A stretch of 64,000 nucleotides of DNA from an uncultured Flavobacteriaceae bacterium. GTDB lineage: Bacteria > Bacteroidota > Bacteroidia > Flavobacteriales > Flavobacteriaceae. Made by a program: the position numbers and the translations under genes. Each line of letters opens with the position of its first letter. Position 1 is the first letter of the stretch. The notes under the pieces are model-generated. The model saw nothing but the letters and a program-made list of their open reading frames with translations, had not been told where the DNA came from and ran no database searches. Location of the stretch: contig CANLXN010000002.1 in assembly GCA_947495135.1 (NCBI GenBank), positions 62,001-126,000 of the forward strand, given 5' to 3'. Below, piece by piece: positions 63,256 through 64,000 of this stretch.

Positions 63256-64000
63256 TTATTTAATGATTAAACTCTTGGTTGTTTGAGCATTCTCTGTTTG
63301 TAAATTTACCAAATACATTCCACTTGGTAAATTACTTGTGTTCATTTGAAAGTCGTTAGACGTTAACTGAGTAGTAAAAACTGCCGCACCCAATACATTG
63401 TATATCGTCACTTCGGCACTATCAAACTGAATTCCAATTGTAAGGTTAACACTTCCTGTGTTACTGGGGTTGGGATACATTCTGAAAGCATCTTCTAAAA
63501 TAGCTTCTTCTAAACCTAAAACAGAACATTCCATTGCTGGCGGTTCAAATCCGCTAGGAAAGGTAGCTTCAAACGTTTCAACACCAGTCAATGGCCAAAT
63601 ATCCAAATTAATGATTTCGTTATTTGGGTTAATTAAACAATAGGTTGGATACGCAACTGGATTGAAGTTTGAATCAACCGCAGCCGATCCTCCATCTCCA
63701 CTTACAGCAGGAGCATGATTAAAATCACCACCATAAGTATCCTCAAACTGGATAACTTGAGCGTCATTGTCCTGCCCCGTATTTACGGAAATGCAAAAAA
63801 CGTCACCTTCGTTGCATCCATACTTATCGTGTAATTCATTAAAGATTGGTGTTGTCTGCTGACATGGAGGACAATCAACAAAAAAGAAATCTACAAACAC
63901 ATATTTACCTTGAGAAGTCAAACTATATAAATTGTGCTGATTTCCTTCAGTGTCCGTAACGGTGAAGTCGTCTACTACATCACCTAAATTGTAATTTTGA
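63256..64000 (-). CDS. Thioredoxin-like protein with T9SS sorting domain, 5' end beyond the window
   Basis: Partial gene: the reading frame stays open to the right edge at 64000, so the N-terminus is missing; an apparent TTG start at 63921 is internal, because the residues before it (for example LGDVVDDFTVTDTEGN) are the normal opening of a redoxin domain. The active site is CPPC in FFVDCPPCQQTTPIF, followed by VAYPTYCLINPNN with the cis-proline. A type A sorting domain ends it (MYPNPSNT, IYNVLGAA, LPSGMYLVNLQT, TKSLIIK). It is the first visible gene of a pair with the CFGxC paralogue B. Confidence 0.88.
   Translation of the reverse strand, partial: QNYNLGDVVDDFTVTDTEGNQHNLYSLTSQGKYVFVDFFFVDCPPCQQTTPIFNELHDKYGCNEGDVFCISVNTGQDNDAQVIQFEDTYGGDFNHAPAVSGDGGSAAVDSNFNPVAYPTYCLINPNNEIINLDIWPLTGVETFEATFPSGFEPPAMECSVLGLEEAILEDAFRMYPNPSNTGSVNLTIGIQFDSAEVTIYNVLGAAVFTTQLTSNDFQMNTSNLPSGMYLVNLQTENAQTTKSLIIK

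Overview
This window comes from a marine-type member of the Flavobacteriaceae (Bacteroidota). The evidence is AT-rich intergenic DNA, promoter elements of the Bacteroidota form (TAnnTTTG at -7 and TTG at -33) with no Shine-Dalgarno sites, many secreted proteins ending in a type A sorting domain of the type IX secretion system (T9SS), a T9SS plug protein, a complete sodium-pumping NADH:quinone reductase (nqrABCDEF), and families largely confined to this group (DUF6702, DUF4846, DUF6029, DUF3667). All family names come from reading the proteins; no database search was possible. I saw no tRNA, rRNA, CRISPR array, transposase or prophage.

Left part (0-21.5 kb), mostly housekeeping and envelope genes: an ACMSD-like decarboxylase coupled to an O-methyltransferase; a minus-strand sensory unit (lipoprotein, membrane protein, histidine kinase, NarL-type regulator); a subtilisin-like lipoprotein; tatA with a PAP2 phosphatase; an M1 aminopeptidase followed upstream by DUF6702 and two CarboxypepD_reg-like proteins; peptidase E, a GNAT, an M15 and an M48 peptidase; then gpmI, a CxxS thioredoxin-like lipoprotein, a HAD-like protein, map, a methyltransferase, and an apbE operon. 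ApbE is the enzyme that attaches FMN to NqrB and NqrC, whose genes lie 16 kb away.

Middle (21.5-36 kb), secreted giants: an M36 fungalysin, an M4 thermolysin-like protease and a DUF4832-ThuA fusion stand head to tail. All three end in the same ~480-residue module plus a T9SS sorting domain. The two proteases share nearly identical DNA in patches, which indicates recent gene conversion. A 118-residue protein that is only a signal peptide plus a sorting domain lies upstream of them.

Right part (36-64 kb): the nqr operon with a good promoter; the divergent T9SS plug gene; DUF3667; apaG; a DUF6695-like/NRDE pair; pruA; and then a striking 14-kb set of exported thiol-redox-type proteins. These are an Omp28-like lipoprotein, a TlpA-like protein with a DUF6029 outer-membrane barrel, three tandem Omp28-like proteins with T9SS sorting domains, two paralogues carrying a CFGxC motif, and a CPPC redoxin cut by the window edge. 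rsmG, a fatty-acid desaturase and an aspartate-type aminotransferase are interspersed. The best candidates for undescribed biology are this T9SS-linked thiol set, the shared 480-residue module with its gene-conversion pattern, the sorting-domain-only mini-protein, and the apparently leaderless promoters at tatA, gpmI and the DUF3667 gene.
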